From assembly GCF_002798015.1 (NCBI RefSeq), contig NZ_PGTZ01000007.1, forward strand, positions 796,797 to 860,796: DNA of 64,000 bases. Reading direction: 5' to 3'. This DNA is from Luteimicrobium subarcticum (GTDB lineage Bacteria; Actinomycetota; Actinomycetes; Actinomycetales; Cellulomonadaceae). The translations under genes were made by a program, and so were the position numbers. Positions 61,817-64,000 of this stretch are shown piece by piece. Below the pieces are notes generated by a model, which saw only the letters and a list, made by a program, of their open reading frames with translations, ran no database searches and was not told the DNA's origin. Every line of letters starts with the position of its first letter. The first letter of the stretch is position 1.

Positions 61817-62496
61817 GGTGCCACCGCCGCGGGTGCGGGTGAGGTCCGGCGGGGTCGGGCCGCGGTGACGGCACGATCGAGCGCGAGGAGCGTCGCATGG
61901 TCGTCGGCGGTGGCGACGCGGTCGCCGTAGAGGACGTCGTCGAACAGTCGCGCGCCGCGGGCGAGCCCGTCCGCCTGGTCAGGCAGGAGGGCGGCGGCGG
62001 CGTGCGCCGCCTCGTCGGCGGTGCGTCCGGCGACCTCGTCGAGCACGGCGCGCTCCTCGAGCGAACGCACGACCGCGCGGAAGCGTTCGACGACGGCGAG
62101 CGGCCAGTCGCCGCGGCGGCCGGCGTCGTCGGCGGCCGCGCGGATCTGGGTGGCGGTGCGCGCGTCGTCGACCAGGACGGCCTTGGCGGTGGTGGCGCGG
62201 GCGGTGCGGCGGGTCGGGCCGGCGTACCGGACCACCACCGCGACGAGCACGAGCGCGATCGCGACGCCGACGAGCGCGAGGAGCCCGGTGGGCAGGTGCG
62301 GGTGGGCCTGCGCGTCGAACAGGTCCGCGAGCCAGCGCAGGATCCGTTGGAGGATCGACGTGTGCTCGTGGTACTCGGAGTGCGACAGCTCGTCGCGCAG
62401 CCACCGCTGGGCCGTGGGCGCGTCGGGCGTCACGGGCACGTCGGCGAGGACGTCGGCCAGGACGCCGGCGGTGGCGCCGACGAGCGACAGCGCCAT
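61813..62496 (-). CDS. DUF4129 domain-containing membrane protein
   Basis: 227 residues from ATG 62496, 2 nt after the stop of the upstream gene; the open frame extends to 63252 but there overlaps that gene. The N-terminal part (TAQRWLRDELSHSEYHEHTS) is external, followed by one transmembrane helix (LLALVGVAIALVLVAVVVRY, about 78-98) and a cytoplasmic helical DUF4129 domain with RRGDWPLAVVERFRAVVRSL, EERAVLDEVAGRTADEAAHA and ARLFDDVLYGDRVAT. DUF4129 often marks the C-terminus of transglutaminase-like proteins; here it stands alone in the MoxR unit. Function unknown. Confidence 0.88.
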   Translation of the reverse strand: MALSLVGATAGVLADVLADVPVTPDAPTAQRWLRDELSHSEYHEHTSILQRILRWLADLFDAQAHPHLPTGLLALVGVAIALVLVAVVVRYAGPTRRTARATTAKAVLVDDARTATQIRAAADDAGRRGDWPLAVVERFRAVVRSLEERAVLDEVAGRTADEAAHAAAALLPDQADGLARGARLFDDVLYGDRVATADDHATLLALDRAVTAARPRRTSPAPAAVAP

Positions 62497-62498
62497 GC

Positions 62499-63812
62499 TC
62501 AGAGGAGTCCGGGGGCGTGCCCGGCCGGGGGCTTGGCGCCGTAGGAGGTCTCCGCGGCCGCGGCGGCGAGCGACGCGTCGAGGGCCTCGCGCCGGATCCG
62601 CTGGTCGATGTACAGGAGGGCGATCACCCCGCTGATGAAGGCGAGCGTCAGGGTCTGGACGACCGTCTCGAGCAGCACGGCGAGCGCCACCAGGAGGACC
62701 GTCACCGCCGTGGTGCCCGAGTCGGCCGACGAGGACGCCAGGAAGGTGATGACCGCGATCGGGATGCCGAGCACCCCGGAGATGAACTGGACGGCCACGC
62801 CGGTGAGCAGACCGATCCCGAGGAGGCGCCAGAACGCGCCGCCGGTGAGCCGCCAGCCGCGTCGCAGCGCGACCCGCACGGTGGTGCGTTCGAGGATGTA
62901 CGACGGTGCCGCGAGGGCGGTGCGCACCATGAACCACACGGCCGCCACGATCCACACCAGGCCGAGCAGGAGCCCGACCCCGACGGCGAGCCCCATGCCC
63001 ACGTTCGTCAGGAGGGCGAACACCACGATCACGAGGCCACCGCTGACCGCGACCGGCGTGCCGATCACCAGCCCGAGCACGATGAGGCCGCCGAGGCGTC
63101 GGCCACGCACCGTCCGCCAGACCTCGGCCGGCGGGGCGACGCGCCCGATCACGGACTGGCCGACGCTCGCGATCACGACACCGGTCGCGAGGGTGTTGAG
63201 CAGCCCCGCGACGACGGCCGCGAGCACCACGGCGATCCCGAGGCCGATCCACGTCGAGTCGGACGTGGCGTCACCACCGAACGAGCCGTCGTCCGCCCAG
63301 GTCGACTCGTCGAGCGCGGCGAACGGGGAGAACGTCAGGGCGCTGTACGCGACCGACAGGATGCTGGTCACGAGGGACAGGAGCGCGACGAACCCGATCA
63401 TGACCTTCGGGTTGTGGCGGATCGCGCGGAACGCGCCGTCGTACAGGTCCCCGATGCCGAGCGGGCGCAGCGGGATGATGCCAGGCCGCAGGCTCGGCGG
63501 TGCGCCGGTCGTGCCCGCGTACCCGGTCACCGGGCTCGCGGCACCCCAGCCCGAGGGCTGGCCGTACTGGGGTGCCCCGTACTGCGGGTGGCCGTACTGG
63601 GGAGGCTGGCCGTACTGAGGCGGCTGCCCGTACGGGGGAGCCTGTCCGTAGGCGGGTTGCTGGCCGTACTGCGGCGGACCGTACTGGGGCGCCTGGTCGG
63701 GCTGCGCGGGCGCGGGGGGCACGTAGCCGGGCGCGTACTGGCCGTACCGCGGCTGCGGCGGGGGCTCCGGCTGGTCGCCCTGCGGTGCGGGCGGCTGGTC
63801 GGGGAACGTCAT
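62499..63812 (-). CDS. Multi-pass membrane protein with QYGQP-rich N-terminus
   Basis: 437 residues from ATG 63812. Residues 1-105 are Pro/Gln/Tyr/Gly-rich with repeats of PQYGQP type, probably disordered and cytoplasmic. The rest (about 110-420) has six to seven hydrophobic segments and motifs of the membrane domain found with glycerophosphodiester phosphodiesterases: LRPLGIGDLYDGAFRAIRHN, FMVRTALAAPSYILERTTV and RRGWRLTGGAFWRLLGIGLL. First gene of the unit running through DUF4129, DUF4350, MoxR and DUF58. No catalytic domain. A role in membrane complex assembly is plausible but unproven. Confidence 0.87.
   Translation of the reverse strand: MTFPDQPPAPQGDQPEPPPQPRYGQYAPGYVPPAPAQPDQAPQYGPPQYGQQPAYGQAPPYGQPPQYGQPPQYGHPQYGAPQYGQPSGWGAASPVTGYAGTTGAPPSLRPGIIPLRPLGIGDLYDGAFRAIRHNPKVMIGFVALLSLVTSILSVAYSALTFSPFAALDESTWADDGSFGGDATSDSTWIGLGIAVVLAAVVAGLLNTLATGVVIASVGQSVIGRVAPPAEVWRTVRGRRLGGLIVLGLVIGTPVAVSGGLVIVVFALLTNVGMGLAVGVGLLLGLVWIVAAVWFMVRTALAAPSYILERTTVRVALRRGWRLTGGAFWRLLGIGLLTGVAVQFISGVLGIPIAVITFLASSSADSGTTAVTVLLVALAVLLETVVQTLTLAFISGVIALLYIDQRIRREALDASLAAAAAETSYGAKPPAGHAPGLL
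63545..63735. repeat. Degenerate tandem repeat encoding PQYGQP units
   Basis: Repeats of about 15-24 bases containing GCCGTACTG recur through the N-terminal coding region of the membrane protein. They read QYGQPPQYGQP-like on the minus strand. Confidence 0.7.
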
Positions 63813-63892
63813 GGTTCTCGTCGCCTCTGGTCGGCTCGTGCGTCGGTCCGGGTGCGTGGCACGGGCCGACTCGCGGCCCCGCCCACGCGTGC

Positions 63893-64000
63893 GGCAAACC
63901 CTAGTTGTTCTGGCTCATGACGTTGGTGACGTGGCGGCGTAGTCGTGAGGCTGGGGGTCTGTCACTGGCGGCGGTATGGGCTCGATGGTAGTTGTAGTGG
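63893..64000. mobile_element. Edge of an insertion sequence (IS481-like), truncated by the window
   Basis: The transposase end begins 88 bp upstream of the MoxR-unit start codon. The exact terminal inverted repeat cannot be fixed without the other end; 63893 is an estimate from the drop in GC content. Confidence 0.55.
63901..64000 (-). CDS. IS481-family transposase, C-terminal end (runs off the window)
   Basis: Reading the minus strand from the window edge gives 32 residues ending at TAG (63901-63903): YNYHRAHTAASDRPPASRL followed by RRHVTNVMSQNN. The YNYHRxHxxxxxRPPxxRL block is typical of the C-terminal end of IS481/IS3-type DDE integrase domains, just beyond the catalytic Glu. The base composition here is less GC-rich than in the preceding genes. 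The rest of the gene and the far end of the element lie beyond base 64000. Subfamily assignment is from the motif only. Confidence 0.8.
   Translation of the reverse strand, partial: HYNYHRAHTAASDRPPASRLRRHVTNVMSQNN

Noticed and set aside
63545..63735. CRISPR-like array in the repeat region
   Set aside because: The repeats are in frame within a coding sequence, degenerate and without spacers; they encode a PQYGQP-rich tail.

Overview
The window is very GC-rich and almost entirely coding; no gap between genes exceeds about 180 bp. Gene content and order point to a Gram-positive actinobacterium of the Micrococcales, most likely Cellulomonas or a close relative (inferred from a WhiB2/WhmD-type regulator, DUF5719, DUF3499, a degenerate zincin, manB and ahcY in the actinobacterial order, and many TANNNT boxes 6-7 nt before start codons). 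I see no rRNA, tRNA or CRISPR.

Left conserved block (1-8.2 kb): the end of a WhiB2-like regulator, a large membrane glycosyltransferase, a DUF5719 protein, a zincin-like protein without HExxH, a DUF3499 protein, phosphomannomutase/phosphoglucomutase (manB) and a Trm112-like protein. Right conserved block (49-64 kb): ahcY, a NarL-type two-component system, a membrane coiled-coil protein, a secreted SpoIID/LytB protein, RDD, SpoIIM-like, DUF58, MoxR ATPase, DUF4350, DUF4129 and a multi-pass membrane protein. The window ends inside the C-terminus of an IS481-family transposase.

Between these blocks lies a cell-surface polysaccharide locus of about 33 kb (8.2-41.3 kb). It has a complete dTDP-L-rhamnose set (rmlB, rmlC, rmlD, rmlA), a WecB/WecC-like pair expected to make UDP-ManNAcA, UDP-glucose dehydrogenase (UDP-GlcA), a Wzm/Wzt ABC exporter, at least ten glycosyltransferases, a membrane-anchored coiled-coil methyltransferase, an OatA-like acyltransferase with an SGNH domain, and a secreted peptidoglycan amidase. 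The simplest reading is a rhamnose- and uronic-acid-containing wall glycopolymer (teichuronic-acid-like), assembled in the cytoplasm and exported by the ABC transporter. No priming transferase, Wzy/Wzx or LCP ligase is seen here. The glycosyltransferases include two paralogous families: long GT-B enzymes with helical N-terminal domains, and GT2 enzymes with an MDDDN motif.

A CDF cation transporter and a group of secreted Ig-like proteins follow (42.4-48.8 kb): a metzincin protease, a stand-alone copy of its Ig-like tail, and a divergent pair of Ig-repeat proteins sharing a C-terminal module. Regulation appears to rely heavily on leaderless transcription: nine annotated genes and one possible leader ORF carry a TANNNT box 6-7 nt from the start codon, and this often fixes the start.
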